Positions 28,217-39,479 of a DNA stretch of 47,017 bases are shown one piece after another (the stretch's first letter is position 1; each line of letters opens with the position of its first letter). This stretch comes from Chara braunii (Eukaryota; Streptophyta; Charophyceae; Charales; Characeae). Both the position numbers and the translations under genes were made by a program. The stretch covers positions 1,458,974 through 1,505,990 of the forward strand of contig BFEA01000326.1 of assembly GCA_003427395.1 (NCBI GenBank). Reading direction: 5' to 3'. The notes below the pieces were generated by a model that saw nothing but the letters and a program-made list of their open reading frames with translations, was not told the DNA's origin and made no database searches.

Positions 28217-29516
28217 TTATTTACTGAACCGACAGGAATAACTGCGCGTGCTATAAAGCACACCATTGAAATTATTCCTGGAAGTAAGATTCCCAAGGGC
28301 CCTATCTACCGAATGTCTGCTAGGGATCTTGAGGAACTAAGAAAACAATTGCAGGACTTAACAGAGAAAGAATGGATTCGCCCTAAAAGGATTAACGTCT
28401 ATATATTGTAAGACTTAACTAAGAAAACAATCTCTTTGTAGTGCTCCTGTCCTATTTGTGCCTAAAAAGGAAGGTGAGTTACGTCTATATATTGATTGTA
28501 GAGGGTTGAATGTCGTCACTATTAAGCTAAGTGGCAAATCCGGATATCCGGCAGACCAAATTTATCCGGAATTTTTCAATCCGGATGAAATTACCCGCTT
28601 AATTTCGGATATGGCAAATCCGACCCTGCGCAAAATATTTTTTTTTTACCGAAAAAAAAATCAAAAAAGTATGGAAAAAAACTATGTTGTTGGCTTGAGG
28701 CCATCTTTGATTACTCAACAGATTTGAAGATAAAAAATAAAATAGAACAAGAAAACAATATTTAGATAAAGAAATTACAGAATGAATTACGCATCCCCCC
28801 TCTAAACCCCTTTATTCCCTATCTTATCCCCTTTGAACCCTTCTGGGCCCTATCAAGCTTTTCATGAAATACGTATGTAGTTCTATTGTATTTTGGATGC
28901 GCAATATCACTTTTTTTTTTTTTTTTTTGCTTTTTTTAGACCTTTTTTTTAATCATCCGGATTTCCGGATGATCCTACCCCGCGATCATCCGACCAGATA
29001 ATCCGACCAGATTATCCGGCCAAATAACCCATGCTACCTAGCTATTAAGAATGCCGAGCCTCTTCCACGAATTGACGACTTACTTGACCAGTTACAGGGA
29101 TGCAGGTACTTTAGCAAGATCGACTTAAAATTTGGGTACCACCAGATCGAGGTGGAACCCTCCGATCAGCATAAGACTGTTTTCCGGACCAGTATGATCA
29201 CTACGAGTTTGTGGTAATGCCCTTCGGATTAACGAACGCCCCTGCTACTTTTCAAAGGTCAATGAATGACTTGTTTCGTCAATGGTTGGATGAGTTTGTC
29301 ATTGTTTATCGCGATGATATTTTAGTGTATAGTAAAACACTAGAAGATCATGACAAACACCTTCGTCTGGTGGTAGGGAAGTTGCGTGAGGGCAACTTCA
29401 AGAGCAATCCCAAGAAATCTGAGTTTGCTAAGTTCGAAGTGTTATACTTAGGACACATATTGAACAAAGAAGGTCTAAGACCAGAAGAGAAAAACATTTC
29501 AGCAATGAGAGATTGA
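28217..29516 (+). pseudogene. E2 reverse transcriptase, split by insertions
   Basis: Linker IEIIPGSKIPKGPIYRM near 28265-28315. Then KEWIRPK is followed by about 55 bp of foreign filler (28387-28440). [13 protein letters not shown] and CRGLNVVTIK follow. The hAT-like element at 28528-29041 splits the next codons, and [17 protein letters not shown] resumes after it. Motif A is [15 protein letters not shown] (about 29115). After a frameshift near 29185, motif B is [14 protein letters not shown] and motif C is YRDDILVY (usual YLDD). TGA at 29514-29516 replaces Trp of RDWPQPK. Confidence 0.9.
28528..29041. mobile_element. 514-bp non-autonomous hAT-like element (MITE) in E2 RT
   Basis: Flanked by an exact 8-bp duplication CTATTAAG (28520-28527 and 29042-29049). 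The first ten bases CTAAGTGGCA and the reverse complement of the last ten, CTAGGTAGCA, match at 8 of 10. The duplication fits the hAT preference nTnnnnAn. Subterminal regions carry repeated CCGGAT/ATCCGG motifs (28538-28590 and 28962-29020), typical of transposase-binding clusters. There is no coding capacity. Confidence 0.88.
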
Positions 29517-30100
29517 CCACAACCTAAGTCTATATCGGAATTGCGATCTTTCCTTGGTTTAACCTGTTATTATAGGAAGTTTGTTAGAAACTTCTCACTG
29601 ATTGCTGCACGAATGGGAAGATTGTTAAAGAAAGAAACTATTTGGTTGTGGGATAAGGATTGTGAGTCTTCCTTTCGGAAATTGAAGTATGCCCTAACTC
29701 ACTACCCCGTCTTTAAGATTGTTGACCTGTCTTTGCCTTTCATTATCACTACTGATGCAAGTCAGTATGAGATTGGCGCTGTTCTTCAACAAGATGACGA
29801 CAAGGGTTGTAGGCCCATTGAGTTTATGTCTGCACGGCTACCGTCATAAAAAGTTGTCAACTCCACCTATGAAAGGGAGTTGTATGTCTTAGTCTATGCA
29901 CTAAACACGTGGAAACACTACTTATTAGGGACACAGTTTACTGTGTACTCAGACCACTCTACTCTGAAGTGGATAAAGACATAGCCTAGGCTTTCTGATA
30001 AGCTGGTACGATGGTCTGCGTTTATTGATACCTTCGATTTTGAGTTGAAAACGATCAAAGGTAAGTCTAATGTGGTCGCAGACGCATTGTCCAGACGAAG
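29517..30100 (+). pseudogene. E2 thumb/connection and RNase H
   Basis: Readings [19 protein letters not shown], then the first RNase H Asp in IITTDASQYEIGAVLQQ (about 29745-29795), TYERELYVLVYAL (about 29868-29905), [12 protein letters not shown] (about 29938-29970) and [14 protein letters not shown] (30057-30098). All four acidic positions are visible. A TAA near 29848 and a TAG near 29983 break the frame. Confidence 0.88.
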
Positions 30101-31612
30101 TGATTTCTTTGGTGCAATTGTCTCTTACTTGGATGTTGGGAATGACCTGAAAGACCAGATTCGCCAAGGATATGCTACTGATCCTATTTGGAAACCAATC
30201 ATGGATGTCCTTGTACGAGATCCGTTCCAACTACCCAACTACAGAATGACTGACGGATTGTTATTCTTGATTTACCAAACCGAACAAAAACTGTGTATTC
30301 CTCATAAGGAAGATATTAAAAGTCTGTTGATTGGGGAATGTCACGACTCTGAGGGACATTTTGGTTTCAAGAAAACATATGCTGAAGTCAGAGAACGTTT
30401 CGAATGGAAGGGACTTAACGAAGATGTACTAGCATATGTTCGTACATGTCTAGTGTGTCAGACAAACAAGTCGTCGCATGAGAACCCCCTTGGACTTCTC
30501 AAGCCATTACCTATACCAAGCGAACCAGGTGAGTCTATCTCCATTGACTTTATGACTCTGGTTAAAAGTCGCAATGGTAATAGTCAAGTGATGGTAATTG
30601 TGGATCGTTTCTCTAAATACATTATGTTTTTTCGCTTACAGCAAAAGCGCGTACTGAACTTGTCATTCAGAAATTTCAGATGCGGTGGGTCACTGAGTAT
30701 AGGTTCCCTTAAACCATTGTGTCTGATCGAGATGTCAGGTTCACCAGTCTGCCATGGCAAGAACTGATGGAAGCTTATGGCACACGACTGACCATGTCGT
30801 CAGGGAGGCATCCCGAAACGAACGGCCAGACTGAACAGAGGAACCGTCTGTGCCAGAAACTTTTACGTATGTATATTAGACCCGATCAGATTGATTGGGA
30901 CGAGAACTTACCCAAAATTGCGAGAGCATATAATAATAATGTTCATACTTCCACTGGACGAACCTCGAATGCACTTCACAAAGGGTGGAAGCCTAAACGT
31001 CTCATTGATGTACTAAGTCGAGACCAGTTTCTTAGGTTGCCCCCAGGGACACGAGAATATGCAATCTTGTTTCAGGAGGACATTCAGAAAGTTAAAGATA
31101 ACCTAAGGAAAGTTCAACTACGAATGATTGAACAAGCCAACAGACACCATCGACTGTCTACATTCAAAGAGGTTGATTTGGTTTCGGTAAAATCTAAAGA
31201 GTTTTCACTAGAAGAAGATGTCTCCCAAAAATTGCTACCTGTCTATTTTGGACCCTGGGAAGTTCTCAAGGTAATTGGAGATGCAAAGGGACCATCTTAT
31301 CGCATTGATATCCCCCCTCATCTCAAAACATATCCTGTCTTTCATGCATCCAAATTGTTGCCTTACGTAGAAGGAAATGAGTTTCCCCACAGACTCTCTA
31401 TGATTCCACCAGACATGGATGGCGGATACGAGGTTGACAGGTTTATAGAGCATGGTTACTTGTCTACGGAAGGACATGGACGACCTCAGAAGCAGTTGAA
31501 GGTACGTTTTAAAACTCAAGCACCATCTGAGGACAAATGGTTTAATAAACGAGAACTACTTGAAACTGCTCCTGATATTGTCGCTGCTAATGAACGAGGG
31601 TTAAAGCCTTAA
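30101..31612 (+). pseudogene. E2 integrase with chromodomain-like C-terminus
   Basis: The HHCC zinc region is present ([11 protein letters not shown] with later CLVCQTNK). The catalytic core keeps [16 protein letters not shown] (about 30720) and the Glu in [12 protein letters not shown] (about 30808-30840). A frameshift near 30640-30720 separates core halves. The GPWEVLKV region (about 31250), FHASKLLPYVEG and YEVDRFIEHGYLS ... KWFNKRELLETAPDIVAA follow, a degenerate chromodomain that in chromoviruses directs integration to chromatin marks. TAA at 31610-31612. Confidence 0.9.
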
Positions 31613-31632
31613 ATATTTCTGCGGTGGAACTC

Positions 31633-31651
31633 GAAAATGGGACGGCAGGAA
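31633..31651 (+). other. E2 polypurine-rich tract
   Basis: GAAAATGGGACGGCAGGAA directly precedes the 3' LTR and would prime plus-strand synthesis. The same region is recognisable before the E1 and E3 3' LTRs. Confidence 0.75.
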
Positions 31652-32662
31652 TGTAATAACCCTGTTCAGAAGTAGCCTGGGGCTCAGAACTCAGCCCCAG
31701 GAAACGCAGATATGAGTTGGTCTGCTGGGTTGTGTGACCAAGGCACGCCCAGGCCTGAGTCTGTCGGGTGTGGCTGTGTGACCGAACGCTGCACACAACA
31801 AATTCAAGAGTCAAAGTCAACTGTAGAGTCAAAGGTACCGCACCCAGGCCCTTGGTTGGATACACTCACTTGTTGTGCGCATGTACCTAGACAGCATCCA
31901 GGGCGGAGGGAATTTGGTTTCAGGCCAATCTGGGCCCTCATACGCATTGAGATCTGGACGGCTGAGGAATACAGCATCCGGGGCCCAGGCCCCACGTCAA
32001 CACTACATTAGAGTTGACTCCCTGGCTTAAACTTTCATTCTCTCTTGCGTTGATGCTGACTTCACGTGTTGACTTCAACGTTGGCTCGACGCTGCGACGC
32101 TGGCATTGTGACTTGGCGAGGCGCTGCTTGTCTGGCATGGTGGCCGGCTTGCTCCTGTCTTCTTGGCATGCTGATGTGGCAGCTGCCGTGCGCTATCNCT
32201 GACGTGGCTGCTGNCNCGTGTANCANTNGNTGANGTGGCTGCTGACCANNTGTTCTNTGGCTGGGACTACATAATCGGCATTGCTGTTCTGTTTCGTCGT
32301 CACTTCAGGAGGAGATCAGGACTGTGGAGAGTTCGAGGATACGTACCTGGTGGTCTTCATGTCGATATTGCTCCAGATGCTGATGTGGAATTGATTAGAC
32401 GTGCCACGTGGCACATTGAGGATACTCGGATACTCATTCAGACTATTGATTGTTGAGGTGGCAGTAGAGGAGGGAGCCCGAAGCAGGAGTGGGCATTGTA
32501 CTTCCTCTCCTTTGTCTCTTCTCCCTTCTCTCTCTTCGTCTGTGTATGATATCTCACCTTATTCTGTCTGGTTACAATTTGGACTATTAGTATTCATCAG
32601 TCGATGGACATTTATCTGGGCTTGCATTGTTGACAACTGTCTCACGATCTGGGTTCATTGCA
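31652..32662 (+). repeat. E2 3' LTR
   Basis: Begins TGTAATAACCCTG, ends TTCATTGCA, and matches the 5' LTR. A cluster of Ns lies at about 32198-32250, in a part that in the 5' copy is rich in CACGTG/GACGTGG motifs. Confidence 0.95.
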
Positions 32663-33051
32663 CATCAAAGCAAACCAATCACGACGGACCGAAATACAGA
32701 AAGCCTTGAATGAGATCGTAGCACATACAAAACATGACCACAAACCTCACAAAACACCAAGTCACACACCCCTCGATTACCGCACACAGACTGACCGGAA
32801 TTGTTGTCAGAAACATCTAGGAAAAAAGTGTGAGTATGCCCTGAGCATTAGCATCAAGCAAACCAATACGGTGGGGCGAAATGCTGAAATCCTTGAATGA
32901 GATCATCGCGCATAACAAACATGAGCACAAACCTCACAAAACACCCAATCACACACCCCTCAATTACCGCACACCTTTTCCTGTTCACCCCCCCCCCCCC
33001 CCCCCTGCCCCCCCTTAAACGACACACCTCGGATGTCACATACCGTAACGG
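32663..33051. other. Right flank of E2, dispersed repeat
   Basis: The flank contains CATCAAAGCAAACCAATC at the E2 border. A second copy at about 32837-32870 reads ATTAGCATCAAGCAAACCAA, which joins the left-flank end to the right-flank start and shows what the empty site looked like. A poly-C run is at about 32988-33004. No gene. Confidence 0.7.
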
Positions 33052-33477
33052 TGCAGACCAGAACAAGAACCGACCTCTCTCACATAGTACAAGATAGCGC
33101 AGCGGAAGGCTAAAATACCAATGATCCGACCAATCAATGTCGCAATGCAGACCAAACATACATCATCATCATTCCATGGTGTCAAGGGGTCTGGCGCTCA
33201 CACAGGAAGAATGCGCCAGTCCCCAACCATACATAGACGAAGAAGAGGGGGGTTAGACGAAGAAGAGGGGGAAGATGGGAATGTCGTCAACACCAAGTCT
33301 TCGGTACAGGTCCCAAATAATCCCTCGTCCAATGTCTCCATCCCAAAGTCGAGTCTGAATCCAAATGTCGTCAAGTCCCAAAGTCACCAATCTCTCTCTC
33401 TCTCGTAGTCTGCAGATACTGAGAAGTCAGGTAGCGAGAGGGTGAGGGTGAGATGGTGGACTTAGAAGAGGAAGAAG

Positions 33478-33535
<58 letters not shown>

Positions 33536-34336
33536 ATACTAACCTGTGAAGGTGGCGCCTTGTTGCAGGTACATCGAAGACGAAGTTGGAGCTATGGTGC
33601 CACAGGTAAGTCTCCCTGGCCTCCGCCAACCATCTCTCTCTCTCCAACGCTACTCTAGCTCCTAATAGCGCCCAGCGCTGAAGACTACTGCTAAGGCTTA
33701 TACCACAACTGTAGCGCTCCAGAGTGCTGCTGCCGAATCCTGAAGACTGCCTCCTGCCTCCTGCACGTGAAGTGCCTGGGAAGTCCCTATGAACTGCCTC
33801 CTGACTACCTGGAGCCTGCAGGGCGGGCCAGTCCTATATAGTGTTGGCCCGTTCAGGAGGCTGCTCTTGCCAATGCCAAAACATGCCAGACCCTGGTGTT
33901 GAAGTTCAAACAAAGGTTGTCTTGAAAACAGGCCCAAAATGGCATGTGCTAAAACCTTGGTCTGGTGCCTAAGTTTCAGGGCAGGTCGATCTTACGAGGG
34001 CCTGAAAATGGCCCTCTGTTTCAGGCTGAAAAGACTCAGGGCCTGGAGGGCCCTTTTTTAGGCTGAAACGACAAAGGGCTTGTAGCCCCTTGTTTTCAGG
34101 CCGGAACGACACAGGGCCTGTAGGCTGTAGGCCCTTGTTTTTCAGGCTTTCAGGCTGAAACGACACAGGACCTGTAGGCCCTTGTTTTCAGGCTTTCCGG
34201 CTGAAACGGCACAGGGCCTGTAGGCCCTTGTTTTCAGGCTTTCAGGCCAAAACGACACTGGGCCTGGAAGACCCTTACTTTTCCTTCTTCCGTCTGGTCG
34301 GGCCTTGCAAGCCCGTGTGGTGCGTATCATGCCACA
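33052..34336 (-). mobile_element. LTR on minus, apparently solo, with microsatellite and minisatellite
   Basis: On minus it starts TGTGGCATGATACGC (34336 downward), like the E4 LTR start TGTGTGGCATTC, and may end GGTCTGCA near 33052. It carries the CT run 33483-33532 and the ~50-bp repeats at 33990-34280. The segment 33060-33345 has a second copy at 10760-11110. No coding region of its family adjoins. Ends are inferred by comparison with E4. Confidence 0.6.
33990..34280. repeat. Minisatellite of ~50-bp units
   Basis: Five to six units contain TTTTCAGGCTTTCAGGCTGA, AACGACACAGGGCCTG and TAGGCCCTTG in varying completeness. Each complete unit includes the short hairpin AGGGCCT-GT-AGGCCCT. The readings are low complexity and not a gene. 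Confidence 0.88.
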
Positions 34337-34467
34337 TCGGACCGGGAGCTCATAACAAGAGCACAAGTTGAACAAGTCACAGGAAAAACAACAACAACAA
34401 CAAAAAAAGCATATAACCGGCATTGCAAGACGTTCAACCACAAGTGCACAATGTGGTGACGTGATGT

Positions 34468-34995
34468 TGCATACTCGTGAAACACAGTCATAAGTATGGC
34501 GCAGATTCCCAGAACCGACCAGATAATACAGAGTAAATACAAATACAGCGGAAGACTTGAGATACATGGACTGACTCTGACCTGACTCGGGCTGCAATCG
34601 AACACTCTCAATAATTCATCAGGGGTGCGAAAGCCCTGGCTTTGGACACAGACGGAAGGCCAAGGTTTGAGATCATCCACGAACGAATGGAGGGAGGAGA
34701 GAGACGAAGGGAGGAGGAGAGGGAAAAATCGGAAGATGACGTCAACTCAATGTTTCAAAAGATAGTATCTTGAAATGCCAGAAGTGACAAGAATCCGAAA
34801 TGCCACGAATACCAAGTCTCACAATGTCTCAAATATCGATCTCACAATGTCAAGTACATCTTCAGAAGGAAGATGAAATCAGATCCCCAAGTAGTCCTCA
34901 ACCTGTAGTCCCAATGTCATCAGAATTCGTAACCATCCTTCTTACTCATAGTAGTCCCGTAGGAGAAACCCAAAAGTAGACTTAGACTGAGAAGG

Positions 34996-35054
<59 letters not shown>

Positions 35055-35578
35055 AGGGGGGCGGAGGAACAGAGAGAGAGAGGCGGAGCCTTCTTCCCGG
35101 TACCTGATCCAGTGCTATGGCGCGGCAGGGCCGCTGCACTGTCCTTCTCGCCGCTGTGCTGCCTCCTTCTCGCTGCTCGGACTAATGCTGCTGGCGCTGC
35201 GCTAATGCTGCTAACGCTGTAATGCTGCACTAATCCTGAAGACTAACCTCTAGCGTCTAACCTCCCTACTGAGGCTGGTACCCAGCCTTTTGTAGTGCTG
35301 GGCCGGCGTCCTACCTACTGGTACCTACCGGCCCAGTTTTGAACTGGACTTGGAGCCTAAAATTGACAGCCCCTGAAACTGCGCCGCTGGTGGGTCCTAT
35401 GCTGGACCGGTACCGGCCTTGTGGCCGTTGGCATGGGCCTCTATCCCAGGCCTGCCTGAACCGGCGTACCCCTGGCCTACCTGGGCCTTATCTGAACCGT
35501 CGTCCCCCTTAGGCTTACCCTGCCTACCTGGAACCGGGCCCTAACTAGGGCCCGTGTGGCTCAGAATGCCACACACTC
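34468..35578 (-). repeat. E4 3' LTR
   Basis: On minus, pol is followed by CAAGGGGGGGAG (purine tract, about 35579-35590). The LTR then starts TGTGTGGCATTCTGAGCC at 35578 and probably ends GTATGCA at 34468. A long GA/CT run is at 34998-35053. The 5' partner is not in the window, so the far end is approximate. Confidence 0.65.
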
Positions 35579-35596
35579 CCCCCCTTGAAAACCGAG

Positions 35597-37256
35597 CTAA
35601 CTGCGAGGGCGAAGCTGTTTATCCGATGTTCGTACGGGGCGGGCAGGTTGCGCAGCTTCCTTAGCAAGTCGCTTTTTTTCGTAATGCGCGAAGATGAGGG
35701 GTGTTGTGGCCTTCAGGTCAGCTCTTGAAATCCAGCGTGTGTCGTCCGGATTGCATTGCTTACATGTAACTTTGTACTGCATAGGCTTGTTGTCATGTTT
35801 GTGATGCGTGAGAATGCAGTTGACCTCCTGATAACCATCCATTGAAGGAGGGTCATGTGACCGTCTGCCTGGGAAATCCGCTGCGGAGGCTGGAGTGTAG
35901 ACCGCCAGCTTTGAAGCGTGAAATATCGGGTGGACCGTCAAATTCGGGGGAATCTCAATGATGAAAGATGGACCCGCGGGGTCGTCGCCAGTTGCTGAAG
36001 TGACCTTCCATGGTCCAAACCACTTAGGGAGGAGCTTGCGCGAGACGTGTTGCTTGGGCGCAAATTCCTCGGAGGTGACCCAAACTAGGTCACCAGCGCA
36101 TATTGGACATGGGATGCGACGCCGGTTCGCTTGCTGCTGCATACGGACCTGAGCCTTTCGCATGTTTGCGCGGGCTTTGGCCAGCAGTTCCCTGTACTTC
36201 CGTGTAAAAGTGGGGGAGCAAGCGACGTCGATATCGGCAGCCCGTGGAAGCAAAATGTCTGCGAAGATACGTCCTTTCTGTCCACCATGGTGCAACTCGA
36301 CTGGAGTCACACCAATCGCCTGGTGCACTGAAGTGTTGTAGGCGAACTCAATGTCGAGAAGGCGGTCATCCCTGTCCTTCTCATCCGGGCGGATGAGTGT
36401 GCAGAGCATCATCTGCGCAGTCTGGTGCGCACGTTCCGTTTGCCCATCCGTTTGAGGATGTCATGCGGAACTCGGTTCATGCTGGTGCCAGATTCCACCA
36501 TGACTGCCGTCCAAAAGGCCGACATGAAACGAGTGTCGCAGTCACTGACGATGTCTTCTGGAACGTCGTGGCTGCAAAACCAGCCGGTATGCAAAAGTCG
36601 TGCGAGCTCGGGAGCCGTCACATGATATTTGCATGGAAGAAATCGAACGTACTTGCTCAAATGGTCAACGACCGTGAGAATACCGTCATGGCCAAGGCGA
36701 TCGAGAGGGAAAGGGCCGGTCACATCCATAGCAATGGAGAGACCTGGTTCCCGATTAATCGGTAATGGTTTCAGTTCGCCGTAAGGGAGCTGATGGCGCC
36801 CTTTGTCCCAGTGGCAAACTGCACATGACTGAATGTACTGGTTGACGTCATTGATGATATCCGGCCAGTGAAATCGCCTCGTGCAAGTGTGCGTGCAACG
36901 CCAAGGTGTCCCGCCAACCGTGAATCGTGGTATTCGCCAAGGAGGCGAGTGCGCAAGATGCGGTCTTGGGGAACACACAACAAGTCCTTGCCTCGTGTAT
37001 GGAAAAGCAAGTAGCCGTCGACAATGCGATAGTTGCTTGCCGACAGGTGATCCGATGATAAGTCCGCATAGAGTGTGGAGAATCCCGAATCTGACTTGTA
37101 TCCATTTACAAAATGCTGTTCCAGGTTCTCGTCGAGGCCGAATGTGGAGTGCACCAAGGCACAAAGATCATCTCTTCGTGAGAGACCATCCGCTGCCTTG
37201 TTCGAGGAGCCCGGAACGTGCTTGAAGGTGAAGTCAACCTGGTCAATGAAGTACAT
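35597..37256 (-). pseudogene. E4 integrase and C-terminal domain
   Basis: The linker KHVPGSSNKAADGLSRRDD (37220-37160) precedes the zinc region YHDSRLAGHLGVARTLA, which passes by a frameshift near 36890-36900 to SCAVCHWDKG. The core has SIAMDVTGPFP, VVDHLSKYVRFLP, SDCDTRFMSAFW (the second Asp retained). A frameshift near 36440 leads to GQTERA-like text and then LLDIEFAYNTSVHQAIGVTP. The C-terminus has LPKWFGPWKVTSATGDDPAG, FHASKLAVYTP and a QEVNCILTHHKH ... WISRADLKATTPLI region comparable to a degenerate chromodomain. Confidence 0.85.
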
Positions 37257-38740
37257 CTACCGACCGATCGTGCTGCTCACCGTGTCTTGCGTCTTGTAGT
37301 ACGTCAACGGATTGTTGTCCGTTGCCCACGTGAATCGCCGACGCCCGAGGAAAAAGTGACGCCAACACTTAAGTACGGTGACAAAGGCTAGCAGTTCCTT
37401 CTTCCTCGCATCATCAAGAGTGTTGATGGGCGGCACATTTTGGCTGAAGTACTTAACCGGATGTCAGTCTATGTCGTCATGCTGTTCCAAAACCGCGCCA
37501 ATGTCGTAGCCTGAAGCTCTCGTAGTCACTTTAGTAGGCAAGGTCGGGTCATAGATGCTTAAGACGGGAGCTTGAAGCAAAATTGTCTTCAACGTGCGAA
37601 ACACGTGCCGGGCTTCGTCGCTGAACTCGAAGGGCACCAAGGGGGACTGAAGTCGTGACAATGGTTCAACGATGCGCTGAAATCCTTTGATGAAGCGCAT
37701 GTAGTATGATTCCAAGTCGAGAAAGGAGCGGATGTTGGTAGTACACTTGAGGTCCGACCAATCTTGAATAGCTTGTACCTTGTCCGCGAGCGGACGAACG
37801 CCTTGCGGCGTAACGTAATGGCCTAAGTACTCCAGCTCTTGCTGGGCAAACTCGCACTTGTCGTGGTTCGCCTTGTACTTGGCGATACGGAGCCGCTCCA
37901 ATATGGCGCGAAGGTGCTCGTCCAGCGTCCGACAAAAAACCAAGATATCATCAAGGTAAATGAGTACGGTGCGGTCGAGCAAGTCGCGGAATTCCGTCAT
38001 CATGGCCGCTTGGAAAGTAGTCGGGCATTGGTGGGACCGAAAGGCATGACGATCCACTCAAAAAGCCCATCATGGCCGCTTGGAAAGTAGTCGGGCATTG
38101 AATGTGGTTTTGTACCGATCTCTTGGCTGGATCTCGATCTAGCGGTATCCGGACTTGAGGTCAAGCTTCGAGAAATACTTGGTGGCACCTAGTCGCCCGA
38201 GAAGATCATCGATCCGAGGAAGAGGGTCGGCGTTCTTGATCGTTTGCGCGTTAAGTTTCCGATAGTCGATGCAAAAACGAAGGTCCTTGTTCTTCTTCCG
38301 GACGAAGAGAACGGGAGCACTGTATGGCGAACAGCTAGGGCGAATCCAACCCTTGGCCAAGAGGTCGTCTAGTTGTGCCCGAAGCACTTGAAGTTCCTCT
38401 TCACTCATGCGGTAGATACATCCGCGCGCACGTACGGCGTCGTCCTCGAGAGTGATCCCGTGGCGTATGGGCCGATCTGGTACGACTCCGACAGGAGCTT
38501 GGAAGACATCCTCATAGTTGTCCAACAGCTCAATGATGCGTGGGTCCGACGTATCCGTCTTGGGCTGATCATCGAGTGGGAGGGCGTGAAGAAAACATAT
38601 GCCCATCTCCTCGATGTCGTTCCACCGGATGGATTGGCGAATGCTCGCCGCGGAGACCACGTGACAACCAATCGAAGGATGAGGAAGCGGCACCGTACAC
38701 GGGACTAATTCGCCACGCCGTTCACGAACGTGAACAGTGC
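37257..38740 (-). pseudogene. E4 reverse transcriptase and RNase H
   Basis: Fingers [17 protein letters not shown] and [20 protein letters not shown], motif [14 protein letters not shown], motif B around 38040 (rearranged by a 33-bp duplication), motif C LIYLDDILVF near 37960. The thumb has FLDLESYYMRFIKGFQ. The first RNase H Asp is replaced: the reading is TTRASGYDIGAVLEQ where DASGY is expected. TAG at 37464 and TAG at 37257-37259 are further breaks. Confidence 0.88.
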
Positions 38741-39090
38741 GTCGATAGAAGTTCACCGGATGGTCTTCGCTTTGCAGCCATGACATGCCTAGGATCATAT
38801 CGAACTTAGTGTCCAATATGTCGAATGACACGGCCTCGCATGCTAGTGGGGTAAAATACACGGGCACCGAGTCAACGCATCAGTCGATTGACTTTTGCGT
38901 GTGACCATCGGCCAACGTGACGTGCGTAGGCTGACTTTCCCTTCGAACGCGCAGGCCAAGCCCGGCGCGTGCCATGAAGTCTTGGCTGATGTAGTTGCGA
39001 GTCGCTCCACAATCGATCAAGGCACTGCAGGTCGCCTTTCCTGTACTATTGCGTTGCGTACTCGCGGTCGATCTTCGCTAGATAGTTACG
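38741..39090 (-). pseudogene. E4 retroviral-type protease
   Basis: The active-site region reads ALIDCGATRNYISQDFM near 39030-38980, with Cys in place of the usual Ser/Thr after Asp. [20 protein letters not shown] and [19 protein letters not shown] follow. A TGA at about 38878 lies between the two halves. Confidence 0.8.
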
Positions 39091-39479
39091 GAGATCAACA
39101 ACCGCTACTCCGTCATCTGTCGACGGAGGTGGTACTGCAGCGTGCAAGTATTCACGCAAATGTGCCATTAAGGCGTTGCAATGCGGAGTTGGCAAAGAAC
39201 CGGTGGAGGGAAGAGGCAACCATTGGAAGTCCTCAACTGTCAACGGGTCGAGTTCCTCGAGACTCGCCCAAGTTGACGGATCCTGCGATAGAAGGGCTGG
39301 CGAAGCGACCGGTTCGTTTTCCGACGGCGAAACTACCGCGCATGCGCTTGAATCTTGCACGTGGAGAGGCTGGTTCAACAGTGGGACCAGCTCGACAGCA
39401 TAGTTCTCAAATTCAATGCGAGAACTTGCAACTACCGCATCATCCCCAGAGGTGAGAGAGACTGCTAGCAAGGCAGCCG

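Larger units (their letters stand above)
23378..32662 (+). mobile_element. E2: complete-structure Ty3/gypsy element with both LTRs, about 9.3 kb
   Basis: In order: 5' LTR 23378-24369, primer-binding site, long leader with repeated TGACGTGGC motifs, gag (25615-27413), protease, RT, RNase H, integrase with chromodomain-like tail (to 31612), purine tract and 3' LTR 31652-32662. The domain order PR-RT-RH-IN identifies Ty3/gypsy and the tail suggests a chromovirus. Several stops, frameshifts and a hAT-like insertion make it non-functional. The two LTRs are highly similar, so insertion is not very old. Confidence 0.93.

Noticed and set aside
33990-34280. Repeat-spacer pattern resembling a CRISPR array
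   Set aside because: Units are contiguous and variably truncated, with no unique spacers, inside a eukaryotic LTR.
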